Positions 1-9,090 of a stretch of 64,000 bases of DNA are shown piece after piece. The stretch lies in assembly GCA_003161615.1 (NCBI GenBank), contig PMOB01000003.1:37323-101322 (forward strand). Direction: 5' to 3'. Position 1 is the first letter of the stretch, and each line of letters opens with the position of its first letter. The translations under genes were made by a program, and so were the position numbers. The notes under the pieces are model-generated. The model had not been told where the DNA came from, searched no databases, and saw only the letters and a list, made by a program, of their open reading frames with translations. The DNA comes from Actinomycetota bacterium (GTDB lineage Bacteria; Actinomycetota; Thermoleophilia; Gaiellales; Gaiellaceae).

Positions 1-1
1 G

Positions 2-238
2 GTCACCACGGCGAAGCTCGCGGATGGCGCCGTCACGACGAGCAAGATCGCCTCCGCCAGCATCACGAGCAGCCTGCTCGCGGCCGGCTCGGTTACCGCG
101 GCGAAGATCGCCTCCGGAGCGGTTGGCACGTCGGCACTTGCGTCCGGTGCAGTCGGCACGAGCAACATCGCCGACGGTGCGGTGACGAGCGCGAAGATCG
201 CGAGCGGGACGATCACGTCGTCGAACTTGAGCTCCTCC
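2..238 (+). repeat. Tandem 30-bp / decapeptide repeats, about eight units
   Basis: Units start at 2, 32, 62, 92, 122, 152, 182 and 212, all in frame. Each encodes a variant of (V/I)-T-T-S-K-I-A-S-G-A. The last unit is one residue short. The array is cut by the window edge, so the real copy number is higher. Confidence 0.9.
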
Positions 239-931
239 CTCATCACTCAGCTCACGAGCGACACGGGCGACCTCGTTGGCAATCCGTCCTCGACCCAGAC
301 GATCACGTACGGCGGAGCCGCCGTCGGCACCGTTCTGAAGATGGCGAGCGGCGCGACCGCCGATCCGCTCGAGATTCAGGACTCGACCGGCAGCGACGTC
401 TTCGCAGTCGGCACCGATGGCTCCCTCACCGCGAGTGGCGCTCTCTCGACCGACGCCGGCGCGCTCACGTCCGACGGCTTCGGCGACCTCACGGTCGGCG
501 GCACATTGTCGACGGACAATGGCAACATCACCACGGACGGTCTCGGCAACCTCACGGTCGCCGGCTCGATCTCGACCGACGGCGGGAACATCTCGTCGGA
601 CGGCTCCGGGAACCTGACCATCCTCGGTGACGTCACCGACTGGGGCGGCAACTACCTCGAGGGTGCCGACGTGTTCGGCAACTCTCTCCAGCTCGACGGC
701 GGCGGCCTCGTCATCTACGGGACGAACAGCGACGGGAACTATCTCGACATCGGTGGCGGCACGCTCACCGTCGACGGCGACGGAAACCTGACCGTGACGG
801 GCAACATCATCGACGCCAACCTGCCGACCAGCGATCCGAGCGTGGCGGGCGAGATGTGGCAGAACTGCAGCGTGACCGACAGCAACGGCGACACGATCAA
901 CGGTTGCTTCGTTCAGATCGACGGCCCGTAG
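2..931 (+). CDS. Repeat-built fibre-like surface or tail protein, 5'-truncated
   Basis: The frame is open from the left edge, so the true start lies outside the window; 309 residues are visible. The first part consists of ten-residue units of the form V-T-T-S-K-I-A-S-G-A. Three 21-residue units rich in D, G, N, T and S follow. The end carries two cysteines (QNCSVTDS, NGCFVQIDG). No enzyme motif or membrane segment is visible. Such low-complexity Ser/Thr/Gly/Asp repeats are typical of fibrous, probably beta-structured and oligomeric surface or phage-tail-fibre proteins; the cellular role is unknown. An internal ATG-less start at 182 falls exactly on a repeat boundary and is unlikely to be the real start. 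A strong terminator follows. Confidence 0.75.
   Translation, partial: VTTAKLADGAVTTSKIASASITSSLLAAGSVTAAKIASGAVGTSALASGAVGTSNIADGAVTSAKIASGTITSSNLSSSLITQLTSDTGDLVGNPSSTQTITYGGAAVGTVLKMASGATADPLEIQDSTGSDVFAVGTDGSLTASGALSTDAGALTSDGFGDLTVGGTLSTDNGNITTDGLGNLTVAGSISTDGGNISSDGSGNLTILGDVTDWGGNYLEGADVFGNSLQLDGGGLVIYGTNSDGNYLDIGGGTLTVDGDGNLTVTGNIIDANLPTSDPSVAGEMWQNCSVTDSNGDTINGCFVQIDGP
446..634 (+). repeat. Three tandem 63-bp / 21-residue repeats
   Basis: Units at 446-508, 509-571 and 572-634 each start S-T-D and contain an S/T-D-G-x-G-D/N-L-T core. Weaker copies of the DGxGNLTV core appear before and after. The exact 21-residue spacing suggests recent in-frame duplication in a fibrous protein. Confidence 0.85.
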
Positions 932-953
932 TCTCGAGCACATAGCGAGACCT

Positions 954-986
954 GAGCGGCCCGGGGAACCGGGCCGCTCTCTTTCT
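954..986 (+). terminator. Intrinsic terminator of the fibre gene
   Basis: A perfect 11-bp GC-rich stem (954-964 with 969-979) has a GGAA loop and is followed by a T-rich TCTTTCT tail. It lies 22 bp after the stop codon of the fibre gene. Confidence 0.85.
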
Positions 987-1005
987 GGAGAGCACGCGAC
1001 TCGGC

Positions 1006-1011
1006 TACTTT
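1006..1011 (+). promoter_or_regulatory. Probable -10 hexamer TACTTT
   Basis: TAnnnT hexamer 12 nt before the ATG at 1024 and just after the preceding terminator. It would give a leader of only a few nucleotides. No clear -35 is seen. Confidence 0.45.
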
Positions 1012-1023
1012 GCGCCGACGACG

Positions 1024-1623
1024 ATGGTGGACGGACCGAACATCCAGGAGCAGCAACCGCTTCCGGCGCCCCGCCAGCGGGCGCTCGTGATCTCCTATCG
1101 CAGCGTTGCCGTCGCGCTGGGCGGTCTCGTCGTCGCCGCGGCAATCGGCGTGCTGGTATGGCAGTTCGCGTTCACGAGCACGCCGGCGGGGATCCCCGGA
1201 ATCCACCTCAGCTTCCCGAACGACTGGGCGCAGGTGTCGCCGGCCACGCTCAAGGGCGCACCGCCCAACGCCGTCGTCGGCTTGCTGCGGAAGGACAAGC
1301 GCGCCGTGCTCGTCGTCGTGCGCAGCGGGCCGATACCGCTCACCGCAGCCACGGCGAGCCGGCTCGACAGGCAGCTGAAGGCGAAGTACTCCGACTTCAA
1401 GCCGCTCCGCGCGCAGTACGTCCAGGTGCAGGCGGGCAAGGCCCTGGTTGTCTCCTACGAGCGGACGAAGCAGGGCAAGCACGGCGAGCTCGACACCGTC
1501 ACGTTCATTCCGGCGGGCAGCATCACCTACGTGCTCAATTCGACGTCTCCTGTCGGGGACGCGCGAATCGACCGCGAGCTGCAGGGGATCATCGGCTCCG
1601 CAAAGCTCGTGCCACAGCGATGA
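1024..1623 (+). CDS. Membrane-anchored protein of unknown function, paralogue of the next gene
   Basis: 199 residues. A short, basic cytoplasmic tail precedes one hydrophobic segment (about residues 28-50), so the rest should lie outside the membrane. The outer domain (about 58-199) opens with I-H-L-S-F-P-N-D-W and ends near V-P-Q-R. It aligns by eye along its whole length with the lipoprotein encoded next: both have a P-x-x-W near the start, a charged R-x-D/K-K segment, a long central helix-like stretch and a final Q/F-x-x-I-x-x-x-x-x-x-V-P. No enzyme motif is seen and no family is recognised. Its stop overlaps the next ATG (ATGA). Confidence 0.75.
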   Translation: MVDGPNIQEQQPLPAPRQRALVISYRSVAVALGGLVVAAAIGVLVWQFAFTSTPAGIPGIHLSFPNDWAQVSPATLKGAPPNAVVGLLRKDKRAVLVVVRSGPIPLTAATASRLDRQLKAKYSDFKPLRAQYVQVQAGKALVVSYERTKQGKHGELDTVTFIPAGSITYVLNSTSPVGDARIDRELQGIIGSAKLVPQR

Positions 1624-2108
1624 AGTCATCGGTGCGCACAGTGCTCTTAGGTGCCGTCCTCGCGCTGGTCGTGGCCGGGTGCGGAGGTGGAGGCAAGACC
1701 GCCTCGGGCAACGGTTATCACTTCGCGCTGCCGGCGCACTGGCACTCGGTCGCCCCGTCATCCGCAGTGGAAGGGGCGGTCTACACGCGCGACGGCAAGA
1801 CCGCCCTGCTCACGATCCGCAGCGAAGCGCGCGTGCCCATCGTCTCGACGCGCTTCATCAAGAGCCTCGACGCCGAGTTCCGGAAGAACCTCAAGGGCTA
1901 CGTGCCGCTCGCGCACCGGATCCTCGTTACGAAGGCCGGTCCCGTCTTCTACTTCTCCTACACCCAGAAGTCGAACGGCCGGCTGACGAGCATCATCCTC
2001 GTGCCGGGGCACGGGAAGAGCTTCATCCTCGACGCCGTCAGCAATCCCAGCTCGAAGGCCGCGACGCGCGATATCGCGAGCATCTTCCACACGTTCGTCC
2101 CGCGCTAG
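1620..2108 (+). CDS. Lipoprotein of unknown function
   Basis: 162 residues starting at an ATG that overlaps the upstream stop by 4 bp. The N-terminus is a classic lipoprotein signal: MKSSVRT, a hydrophobic core, then lipobox V-A-G-C, with Cys21 as the predicted lipidation site. A glycine-rich linker (GGGG) follows, then a roughly 130-residue domain similar to that of the preceding gene ([12 protein letters not shown] at the start, IFHTFVPR at the end). The protein should sit on the outer face of the cytoplasmic membrane. Co-translation with its membrane-anchored paralogue suggests the two work together. No function is recognised. Confidence 0.8.
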   Translation: MKSSVRTVLLGAVLALVVAGCGGGGKTASGNGYHFALPAHWHSVAPSSAVEGAVYTRDGKTALLTIRSEARVPIVSTRFIKSLDAEFRKNLKGYVPLAHRILVTKAGPVFYFSYTQKSNGRLTSIILVPGHGKSFILDAVSNPSSKAATRDIASIFHTFVPR

Positions 2109-2533
2109 TGCGCGCCGTCGTCCAGCGGGTCGCGCGGGCGCGCGTCATGCCGGGCGGCGAGATCGGTCGTGGAGTCTGCGTCCTGCTCGGCGTCGCGCGC
2201 GGCGACGGGGAGGAAGAGGCGGCGCGGCTCGCGGGCAAGATCGCGCGGCTGCGGATCTTCGCCGCCGAGGACGGACGCTTCGACCGCTCGGTGCTCGAGG
2301 CCGGCGGGGCCGCCCTCGTCGTCTCCCAGTTCACGCTCATTGCCGACACGGCGAAAGGGAACCGGCCCAGCTTCGGCGAAGCAGCGCCTCCCGAGCAGGC
2401 TGAGCCCCTCTACGGGCGCTTCTGCGCCGAGCTGCGCACGCTCGGCGTTCCGGTCGAGACGGGAGTCTTCGGCGCGAAGATGGAGGTCGAGCTCGTCAAC
2501 GACGGCCCGGTCACCATCGTCCTCGACTCGTGA
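2108..2533 (+). CDS. dtd: D-aminoacyl-tRNA deacylase (DTD)
   Basis: 141 residues, close to the family length of about 145. DTD hydrolyses D-amino acids from mischarged tRNAs in the cytosol. The two hallmark motifs are present: V-S-Q-F-T-L-x-A in the middle and N-D-G-P-V-T at the C-terminus, which together form the active site across the dimer. The N-terminus is the usual M-R-A-V-V-Q-R-V. The GTG start shares a base with the upstream TAG stop (TAGTG), so translation is probably coupled. The gene overlaps the next by 4 bp. Confidence 0.95.
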   Translation: MRAVVQRVARARVMPGGEIGRGVCVLLGVARGDGEEEAARLAGKIARLRIFAAEDGRFDRSVLEAGGAALVVSQFTLIADTAKGNRPSFGEAAPPEQAEPLYGRFCAELRTLGVPVETGVFGAKMEVELVNDGPVTIVLDS

Positions 2534-3300
2534 GCGCACTCGCCGAGCTGCAGGAACGGCGGGCTGTCGAGTGCCGGCTCACGCCGGATCGCGCACTCGG
2601 AACGCTCGCTGAAGCGGAGACGTTCCTCCGCGATCGCGGTCTGCTCACCCGCACCGCGGACTCGGCGCTGCCAAGCCTGTTCGAGGCGTGTCACGAGGAG
2701 CCGTACGCGCGCGAGAAGCCCGGCTTCGGGCAGTGGCCGGCGACGAAGTTCCCGTGGTTCGGGGAGCTCGGCGCGCGCGGACATCTCGTCCTCGCGATCC
2801 ACCGCGGCAAGAGCCTCCTCGTCACCGAGGGCATCGCGGCGGTGCTCGACCCGATCCGCCGGGCGGAGCTCACGCGGATGGAGGCGGCGGACCCCGGCTG
2901 GGCACGGCTGCTCCGCCATCTCGCGGACGCGGGACCGTCCGAGCTCGAGGATCTCCAGACCGAGCTTTCCCTCACACCGAAAGAGCTGAAGCAGCTCCGC
3001 CATCCCCTCGAGCGCTGCGGCGCGATCGTCGCGCGTGCGCTCATCTACGAGGAGCCGCACAGGCACACGAGCGTTCTCGCCCGCTGGGACCAGGTTCGGC
3101 CGTCGGCGGGTGGTGAGGAGGGGCCGCGACGTGCGTTCGGCGATCTGATCTGTGCCGGGGTTCGGGCCGCCGTGGTCGCGCCCGAGCAGGAGCTCCGGCG
3201 CTGGTTCTCGTGGCGCTGGTACTGGGACGACGCGCTAGTCGACGGGCTCGTCTCGGAGGGCAGGCTCCGGCGCGTCGACGGCCATGTCGCGGCCGCCTGA
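2530..3300 (+). CDS. Conserved hypothetical protein, possibly AlkZ-related
   Basis: 256 residues from a GTG that overlaps the dtd stop (GTGA). The protein is soluble, with no signal or membrane segment. Recognisable features are [10 protein letters not shown] near residue 50, [12 protein letters not shown] at about 68-80, an H-R-G-K-S-L-L segment and a tryptophan-rich end (W-F-S-W-R-W-Y-W). From memory this resembles actinobacterial proteins annotated as AlkZ-related, distant from the YcaQ/AlkZ crosslink-repair glycosylases, but I see no Q-x-Q catalytic motif and do not assign an activity. It is probably the last gene of the four-gene run starting at 1024. Confidence 0.7.
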   Translation: MSALAELQERRAVECRLTPDRALGTLAEAETFLRDRGLLTRTADSALPSLFEACHEEPYAREKPGFGQWPATKFPWFGELGARGHLVLAIHRGKSLLVTEGIAAVLDPIRRAELTRMEAADPGWARLLRHLADAGPSELEDLQTELSLTPKELKQLRHPLERCGAIVARALIYEEPHRHTSVLARWDQVRPSAGGEEGPRRAFGDLICAGVRAAVVAPEQELRRWFSWRWYWDDALVDGLVSEGRLRRVDGHVAAA

Positions 3301-3315
3301 ACAAGGCCCGTTGCT

Positions 3316-3321
3316 ACACTC
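3316..3321 (+). promoter_or_regulatory. Possible -10 (TACACT) for the rimP-nusA-infB operon
   Basis: TACACT lies 76 nt before the rimP ATG, with GTTGC just upstream but no clear -35. A transcript from about 3328 would run straight into the terminator hairpin at 3348-3371. If real, the promoter is therefore followed by an attenuator. Confidence 0.35.
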
Positions 3322-3331
3322 GTTGCACCAC

Positions 3332-3371
3332 ATTTCGGCACTTCTGAAATGGGCCTGCGGGCCCATTTTTT
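3332..3371 (+). terminator. Intrinsic terminator or attenuator upstream of rimP, with overlapping alternative hairpin
   Basis: A perfect 9-bp stem (3348-3356 with 3360-3368) has a 3-nt loop and ends in a T tract (3366-3371), a canonical intrinsic terminator. A second, weaker stem, CATTTC (3332-3337) with GAAATG (3347-3352), shares bases with the 5' arm of the terminator, so the two are mutually exclusive. It may simply end the upstream operon, or attenuate rimP-nusA. Confidence 0.8.
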
Positions 3372-3397
3372 GTGACAAGGACTGACTGAGACAGCAG

Positions 3398-3829
3398 ATG
3401 CCCACGACATTCGAGAAGGAACGCCAGCTTCAGGAAGAGATCGTCCCGCGCGTCGAGAGTGACGTGCCGGGCGTCGACGTCCTCGCGGTCGAGCTGCTCA
3501 CGCCGACTCGCTTCTGCGTCTACGTCGACCACCCCGCAGGCGTCGATCACGCACTCTGCAAGCGCGTCACCGACGTCCTCCGCGATTACCTGCGTGAGTA
3601 CTCGGTCGAGGTCTCATCGCCGGGAACCGACCGGCCGCTCCGGCGCTACGAGCATTTCGCGCGCGCCGTCGGCCGCAGCGTCCGTCTTCGCACCGGGGGA
3701 AAGAAGCTGAAGGGCGAGGTCGTCTCCGCCGGAGAGAAGAGCGTCACCGTCGCCGCCTCGGACGGCGCCAAGACCGAGATCCCGTACGTCGAGATCGTGC
3801 GGGCCAACCTGATCGACGAGGGAGTCTGA
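3398..3829 (+). CDS. rimP: Ribosome maturation factor RimP
   Basis: 143 residues, normal for RimP, which assists 30S subunit assembly in the cytosol. Visible features are the D-V-L-A-V-E-L-L strand, C-V-Y-V-D-H-P-A-G-V in the N-terminal domain, the conserved V-S-S-P-G-T-D-R-P-L segment around residues 71-80, and the C-terminal SH3-like domain (L-K-G-E-V ... T-E-I-P-Y-V-E-I-V-R-A-N-L). It is immediately followed by nusA, as in most bacteria. One base separates its stop from the nusA ATG. Confidence 0.95.
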   Translation: MPTTFEKERQLQEEIVPRVESDVPGVDVLAVELLTPTRFCVYVDHPAGVDHALCKRVTDVLRDYLREYSVEVSSPGTDRPLRRYEHFARAVGRSVRLRTGGKKLKGEVVSAGEKSVTVAASDGAKTEIPYVEIVRANLIDEGV

Positions 3830-3830
3830 C

Positions 3831-5258
3831 ATGAGCCAGGAGATCATCGACGCCGTCCGCGAGATCGAGCGCGAGAAGGGGATCGAGGAAGGCGCCCTTG
3901 TCTCGGCGCTCGAGGACGCGCTCCTGGCCGCGTACAAGAAGACGCCGGGCGCATCGCGTCACGCGACCGTCGAGATGCACGACGACGGCGAGTTCCGCGT
4001 CTTCTCCGTCGAGTTGCCGCCCGACATCGAGGAGCGGCTGATCGACGAGGCCCGCGAGCGGAAGCTCGAGGAGCTCGAGCGGCTCGAGGAGGAGACGGGC
4101 GAGCGCCAGCACACCCTCATCTCGGACGACGATCTCGATGTCGACTGGTCAGAGATCCCCGAGAACGACGTCAAGCGTGAGGACGTGACGCCGGAAGGCT
4201 TCGGCCGCATCGCCGCGCAGACCGCAAAGCAGGTCATCCTGCAGCGGATCCGCGAGGAAGAGCGCCGGATGATGTACGACGAGTACATCGACCGCGTCAC
4301 CGAGGTTGTCACCGGCATCGTCCAGCAGGCCGGCGACCGGAACAACGTCCTCGTCGACCTCGGCAAGGTCGAGGCGCTGCTGCCGCGCTCCGAGCAGGTC
4401 GATGGCGAGCGCTACGAGCAGGGCTCGCGGATCAAGGCCGTGATCACCGAGGTGCGGAGCGGGACGAAGGGGCCGCAGGTGATCCTCTCCCGCCGCGATC
4501 CGGAGCTGATCAAGACGCTGTTCGAGCTCGAGGTGCCGGAGATCGCAGACGGCCTCGTCGACATCCGCGGCGTCGCCCGCGAGCCGGGCTATCGCTCGAA
4601 GATCGCGGTCGAGTCTCACGCCCAGGGCGTCGACCCGGTCGGCGCATGCGTCGGCCCCCGTGGCTCGCGCGTGCGCATGGTCGTCTCCGAGTTGCGCGGC
4701 GAGAAGATCGACATCATCCCGTGGAACCCGGAGCCCGCGCGGTTCGTCGCCAAGGCTCTGTCCCCGGCGCGGGTGCGCGAGGTCTACCTCGACGACGACG
4801 CCCGCGAGGCGACCGTCGTCGTGCCCGACGACCAGCTCGCGCTCGCGATCGGCAAGGAGGGCATGAACGCCCGCCTCGCCGCGCGCCTGACCGGCTGGAA
4901 GATCGACATCCAGAGCGACACCGAGTTCGCGCGGGCGGAGGCCGACGCGGCCTTCGGCGGCGGCGACGGCGAGGGCGGAGAGGACTACTCCGGCCGCTGC
5001 GCCGCGATCCTCACCAACGGCAAGCGGTGCCCGAACGCGGCGCTCCCCGGCTCCCGCTTCTGCGGCGTCCCGGCCCACCAGGAGCTCGAGGGCAGCGGCA
5101 GCGACTACGTCGGAGGCCCGCCGCCTGAAGAGCCCGAGCTCGAGGAGGCTCCCGCAGAGGCTGCGGACGCAAGCGAGGCCGAGGCCGGCGAGGAAGCGGA
5201 CGCCGGCGTCGCCGACGTCGAGGTCGTCGAGGCCGCTTCCGAGGAGGAGTCTTCGTAG
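3831..5258 (+). CDS. nusA: Transcription termination/antitermination factor NusA with C-terminal zinc-finger-like extension
   Basis: 475 residues. Order: N-terminal RNA-polymerase-binding domain (about 1-135), S1 domain (about 140-200), two KH domains (about 205-350, with [13 protein letters not shown] and [10 protein letters not shown]), then an unusual tail. The tail holds Cys390, Cys400, Cys411 and His416 (C-x9-C-x10-C-x4-H), a plausible metal site, and ends in a long acidic Glu/Ala-rich stretch. The core is unmistakable NusA, which modulates pausing, termination and antitermination. The cysteine module is not part of NusA in the well-studied species I know. Confidence 0.97.
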   Translation: MSQEIIDAVREIEREKGIEEGALVSALEDALLAAYKKTPGASRHATVEMHDDGEFRVFSVELPPDIEERLIDEARERKLEELERLEEETGERQHTLISDDDLDVDWSEIPENDVKREDVTPEGFGRIAAQTAKQVILQRIREEERRMMYDEYIDRVTEVVTGIVQQAGDRNNVLVDLGKVEALLPRSEQVDGERYEQGSRIKAVITEVRSGTKGPQVILSRRDPELIKTLFELEVPEIADGLVDIRGVAREPGYRSKIAVESHAQGVDPVGACVGPRGSRVRMVVSELRGEKIDIIPWNPEPARFVAKALSPARVREVYLDDDAREATVVVPDDQLALAIGKEGMNARLAARLTGWKIDIQSDTEFARAEADAAFGGGDGEGGEDYSGRCAAILTNGKRCPNAALPGSRFCGVPAHQELEGSGSDYVGGPPPEEPELEEAPAEAADASEAEAGEEADAGVADVEVVEAASEEESS

Positions 5259-5269
5259 GCGTCACTCCG

Positions 5270-5509
5270 TTGCGGCGCTGCGCCGGTTGCGGCCGGCGGG
5301 CGCCGCAGCGCGAGCTGATCCGGTTCGTTGCCCGCGACGGTGCTCTCGTCGCCGGGCGGACCGAGCCGGGCCGCGGCGCCTACACGTGCGGCGACGTCGC
5401 CTGCTTCGAGAAGGCCGCGACGCGCGGGATGTTTGCTCGTGTCCTCAAGCAGCGCGTCAGCGTCGGCCCGAATCTGCAGCGCCTCTACACTGAAGACGAA
5501 CATGGCTAA
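5270..5509 (+). CDS. ylxR: YlxR family RNA-binding protein (DUF448)
   Basis: 79 residues between nusA and infB, the classic ylxR position. It shows the expected R-R-C-A-G-C-G-R-R start, R-F-V-A-R-D-G, and G-R-G-A-Y-T-C near residue 45. The start is a TTG; no better start exists in this frame after the nusA stop, and the conserved motif begins immediately. YlxR proteins are small, basic and thought to bind RNA. The gene overlaps infB by 8 bp, implying translational coupling. Confidence 0.9.
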   Translation: MRRCAGCGRRAPQRELIRFVARDGALVAGRTEPGRGAYTCGDVACFEKAATRGMFARVLKQRVSVGPNLQRLYTEDEHG

Positions 5510-7472
5510 CGGAGGCAATAGACCGAATCGCCCGCTCCGCCCGCGCGGTGGTGGCGGCGCTGCCGGTGGACGTCGCCGGCGTGTCGTCATCGACCAGGGT
5601 GGGGCACGGTCTCCGCGTGACCAGCGGCAGGCGCGCGCGGAAGCACAGGCGCGTCGCGAGCCGCGGCCGCCGGCAGCGCCTCCCACCGGTCCGGTTTCCG
5701 TCGAATCCGGTGTCAGCGTCCGCGACCTCTCGCAGGCGCTCGGCGTCCCGATGCCGGAGATCATCAAGATCCTCATGGGCCTCGGCCAGATGCGCACGGC
5801 AACCCAGTCGCTGAGCGACGAGGAGGTCGAGCTGATCGCGACCGAGGTCAAGCGCGAGATCACGATCAAGCACGCCGCCGACGAGGAGGAGGAGCCCGAG
5901 GCGTTCGACGACCCCGAGGAGTCGCTCACAGCGCGGCCTCCGGTCGTGACGATCATGGGCCACGTCGACCACGGCAAGACGACACTTCTCGACGCGATCC
6001 GTGACGCGCGCGTCGTCGCCACCGAGGCCGGCGGGATCACCCAGCACATCGGGGCGTACCAGGTGGACGTCGACGGCCGAAAGATCACCTTCCTCGACAC
6101 GCCGGGCCACGAGGCTTTCACCGCCATGCGCGCCCGCGGCGCGAAGGTCACCGACATCGCCGTCCTCGTCGTCGCAGCCGACGACGGTGTGATGCCGCAG
6201 ACGAAGGAGTCGATCTCCCACGCGCGCGCCGCCCAGGTTCCGATCGTCGTCGCGGTCAACAAGATCGACCTCGCCGACGCGAACATCGACCGCGTCAAGG
6301 GCGAGCTGGCGCAGGAGGGGCTCAACCCCGAAGACTGGGGCGGCGACACGCAGTTCGCGGCGGTCTCCGCCAAGACGCAGGAGAATCTGGACGAGCTCCT
6401 CGAGAAGGTGCTGCTTGTCGCGGATCTCGAGCTGGAAGGCCTGAAGGCCAATCCGAACACCGAGGCGTCAGGCCCGATCATCGAGTCGCGGCTCGACGTC
6501 GGACGCGGCCCCGTTGCGACACTCCTCGTCCAGCGCGGCACGCTCAAGGTCGGCGACGCGATCGTCGCCGGCGATGCGTACGGTCGCGTCAAAGCGCTGT
6601 TCGACTACAAGGGCGAGCGGCAGGAGAGCGCGGGTCCCGGCGATCCGGTCGAGATCCTCGGCTTCGACAAGCCTCCCGCGGCCGGCGAGCTCGCGCGCGT
6701 GGTCGAGAACGACCGCGAGGCGCGGGAGCTCGCGAACAAGCGTGGCGAGCGCCTCCGCCGCGAGCAGCTCGCCGCCGTCCGGCCCGCGACCGGTGTCTCG
6801 CTCGAGCGCCTGTATGAGCAGCTGCAGGCGGGTGAGGTTTCCGACCTCAACCTCGTAGTGCGCGGCGACGTCGTCGGCTCAGTGGAGGCGGTCGTATCCG
6901 AGCTGTCGAAGTTCGAGCATTCGGAGGTGCGGCTCAACGTGATCCAGCAGGGCGTCGGCGCGATCACCCAGAACGACATCATGCTCGCCTCCGCGTCCGA
7001 CGCGCTCATCGTCGGCTTCAACGTCCGCCCGAACGCCGAGGCTCGCGAGCTCGCGTCGCGCGAGGGCGTCGAGATTCGCACGTACGACGTCATCTACAAG
7101 CTGACGGAGGAGATCGAGCAGGCGCTCGTCGGGAAGCTGTCCGCGATCTCGACGGAGGAGACGATCGGCGAGGCGGAGGTGCGGGCGCTGTTCCGCGTCT
7201 CCCGGCTCGGGACGATCGCAGGCTGCATGGTCACCCATGGCGTCGTCCGCCGGAACGGGAGTGTGCGCGTGATCCGCGACGGGGCCGTGATCTACACGAC
7301 GACGATTTCGCAGCTGAAGCGGTTCAAGGACGACGTCCGCGAGGTCGCGGAGGGGTTCGAGTGCGGCATCCTCCTCGAAGGCTTCAACGATGTGAAGGAA
7401 GGCGACGTTCTCGAGATCTTCGAGACGCGTGAGATCGAGCGGACGACGCTCGACGAAGCCCCGACTGCGTAA
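5502..7472 (+). CDS. infB: Translation initiation factor IF-2
   Basis: 656 residues. The ATG at 5502 ([13 protein letters not shown]) is chosen because it overlaps ylxR by 8 bp and opens a typical basic, glycine/arginine-rich N-terminus. IF-2 is the GTPase that brings initiator tRNA to the ribosome. G1 (G-H-V-D-H-G-K-T), G3 (D-T-P-G-H-E), and G4 (N-K-I-D) motifs are intact, followed by the beta-barrel domains and the fMet-tRNA-binding C-terminus. The N-terminal extension is short compared with Streptomyces or Mycobacterium IF-2, leaving about 60 residues before the IF2_N helix ([10 protein letters not shown]). Confidence 0.97.
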   Translation: MANGGNRPNRPLRPRGGGGAAGGRRRRVVIDQGGARSPRDQRQARAEAQARREPRPPAAPPTGPVSVESGVSVRDLSQALGVPMPEIIKILMGLGQMRTATQSLSDEEVELIATEVKREITIKHAADEEEEPEAFDDPEESLTARPPVVTIMGHVDHGKTTLLDAIRDARVVATEAGGITQHIGAYQVDVDGRKITFLDTPGHEAFTAMRARGAKVTDIAVLVVAADDGVMPQTKESISHARAAQVPIVVAVNKIDLADANIDRVKGELAQEGLNPEDWGGDTQFAAVSAKTQENLDELLEKVLLVADLELEGLKANPNTEASGPIIESRLDVGRGPVATLLVQRGTLKVGDAIVAGDAYGRVKALFDYKGERQESAGPGDPVEILGFDKPPAAGELARVVENDREARELANKRGERLRREQLAAVRPATGVSLERLYEQLQAGEVSDLNLVVRGDVVGSVEAVVSELSKFEHSEVRLNVIQQGVGAITQNDIMLASASDALIVGFNVRPNAEARELASREGVEIRTYDVIYKLTEEIEQALVGKLSAISTEETIGEAEVRALFRVSRLGTIAGCMVTHGVVRRNGSVRVIRDGAVIYTTTISQLKRFKDDVREVAEGFECGILLEGFNDVKEGDVLEIFETREIERTTLDEAPTA

Positions 7473-7484
7473 TCCGGGCGCCAG

Positions 7485-7784
7485 ATGGCGAGCGGCTGGG
7501 TCGGGATCCTCACCTGTGAGCTCCACTTCCCCGAGGCGCACTCGCTGAAGGAGAAGCGCATGTTCCTGCGCTCGGCGAAGGCGCAGCTCGAGCGGCGCGT
7601 CGGCGCCTCCGTGGCGGAGGTCGACCATCACGACGTCTGGCAGCGGGCGCGGCTCACCGCCGCGGTCGTCACGCGCGAGCATCGCGAGGCCGAGCGGCTG
7701 CTCGACGAGGCAGAGCGCTGGCTGCGCGGGCAGGAGTGGGAAGTCGCGCTCGCCGAGCGCGTGCTCGTCGATCCCGACGATTAG
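7485..7784 (+). CDS. ylxP: YlxP-like DUF503 protein
   Basis: 99 residues directly after infB, where ylxP is usually found. It has the family pattern: a starting beta strand G-I-L-T-C-E-L-H-F-P, then H-S-L-K-E-K-R, V-A-E-V-D-H-H-D-V-W-Q-R and a C-terminal helix. The function is unproven; the family is associated with ribosome assembly by gene neighbourhood. The next expected gene, rbfA, is displaced by a nucleoside phosphorylase. Confidence 0.9.
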   Translation: MASGWVGILTCELHFPEAHSLKEKRMFLRSAKAQLERRVGASVAEVDHHDVWQRARLTAAVVTREHREAERLLDEAERWLRGQEWEVALAERVLVDPDD

Positions 7785-7794
7785 GGTCGTCTCC

Positions 7795-9090
7795 GTGAAT
7801 GCGGCGGAGCTGATCGAGCGGAAGAAGCGCGGTGAGGAGCTCGGCGCGGAGGAGCTCGGTGACTTCATCTCGGGCTACGTGCGGGGCGATGTGCCCGACT
7901 ATCAGGCTGCGGCGTTTCTCATGGCGGTCTGGTTCCGCGGGCTCACTCCGGCGGAGACCTACGCGTTGACTGACGCGATGGTGCGGAGCGGCGAGACGGT
8001 CGATCTCGCCGCGCGGCTCGGCCGGCGCGTCGTCGACAAGCACTCCACCGGCGGGGTGGGGGACAAGATCACGATTGCGGTGGGGCCGGTCGTCGCCGCG
8101 TGTGGCGTCCCGTTCGGGAAGATGAGCGGCCGCGGGCTCGGACACACCGGCGGGACGCTGGACAAGCTCGAGTCGATTCCGGGGTTCCGGGTCGAGCTCT
8201 CGACGGACGAGCTGGTCGAGCAGACGCGCGAGATCGGGATCGCGGTCGCGGGGCAGAGCGCCAACCTCGTGCCGGCCGACAAGAAGCTCTACGCGCTGCG
8301 GGACGTGACGGCGACCGTGGACGAGGTTTCGCTGATCGCGGCGAGCATCATGTCGAAGAAGATCGCGGGCGGCGCGAGCGCGCTCGTCCTCGACGTCAAG
8401 GTCGGGGAAGGCGCGTTCATGCGGACGGTCGAGGAGGCGCGGCGCCTGGCGGAGGTGATGCGGGCGCTTGGTGAGCGTGCGGGCATGGACGTCGTCTGCG
8501 TCCTGACGGACATGGAACAGCCGCTCGGCCAGGCGGTGGGCAATGCGGTGGAGGTTCGCGAGGCGGTCGCGTGCGTGAGCGGCGGCGGGCCGGCGGACTT
8601 CCGTGAGCTTGTCGTCGACGCCGCGGCGCAGCTGCTGGCGCTGTCGGATCTCGGCGTCGACGAGGCGGAGGGGCGAGTGCGCGCCGAGGCGGCTCTGGCG
8701 GACGGTTCGGCGCTCGCGACGTACGAGCGGTGGATTCGAGCGCAGGACGGCGATCCCGATCTGTCGGTGTTGCCCGTGGCCCCGGTCGTGCGCACGCTGC
8801 GGTCGCCGCGGGCCGGGTTCGTGCGGGAGCTGCGGGCGCGCGAGGTGGCGGTCGTGGCGATGGAGCTCGGAGCGGGACGGCACGAAGCCGGCGATCCCAT
8901 CGACCACGCGGTGGGGGTCGTCTGCGTGAAGAAGCGGGGCGACGCGATGGAGGCGGGAGAGCCGCTTGCGGAGATCCACGCAAGGGACGAGGACGCGGCG
9001 GACACGGCTGAGGAGGCTCTCCTCGCCGCGTACGACATCGGCGCCGAGCCGCCGGAGGCCCGGCCGCTCGTGCTCGAGGTGATTCGCTGA
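7795..9090 (+). CDS. pdp: Pyrimidine-nucleoside (thymidine) phosphorylase
   Basis: 431 residues, full family length, GTG start. The enzyme cleaves thymidine, deoxyuridine or uridine with phosphate to free base and (deoxy)ribose-1-phosphate. K-H-S-T-G-G-V-G-D-K (phosphate site) and the signature S-G-R-G-L-G-H-T-G-G-T-x-D-K-L-E are intact, as are S-I-M-S-K-K-I and the C-terminal barrel domain. It resembles the broad-specificity Bacillus Pdp. Its position inside the nusA-infB-rbfA operon is unusual and fits the nucleoside-salvage genes elsewhere in the window. Purine-rich G runs make its coding strand look somewhat different from its neighbours. Confidence 0.93.
   Translation: MNAAELIERKKRGEELGAEELGDFISGYVRGDVPDYQAAAFLMAVWFRGLTPAETYALTDAMVRSGETVDLAARLGRRVVDKHSTGGVGDKITIAVGPVVAACGVPFGKMSGRGLGHTGGTLDKLESIPGFRVELSTDELVEQTREIGIAVAGQSANLVPADKKLYALRDVTATVDEVSLIAASIMSKKIAGGASALVLDVKVGEGAFMRTVEEARRLAEVMRALGERAGMDVVCVLTDMEQPLGQAVGNAVEVREAVACVSGGGPADFRELVVDAAAQLLALSDLGVDEAEGRVRAEAALADGSALATYERWIRAQDGDPDLSVLPVAPVVRTLRSPRAGFVRELRAREVAVVAMELGAGRHEAGDPIDHAVGVVCVKKRGDAMEAGEPLAEIHARDEDAADTAEEALLAAYDIGAEPPEARPLVLEVIR

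Noticed and set aside
2-238. CRISPR-like array
   Set aside because: The 30-bp units are contiguous, in frame and diverged, with no spacers; they encode protein repeats.
5105-6592. 495-codon minus-strand frame opposite nusA/infB, and similar long frames opposite pdp, hydA, ftsK and cinA
   Set aside because: Serine/arginine-biased translations with no domains; open only because stop codons are rare at this GC content.
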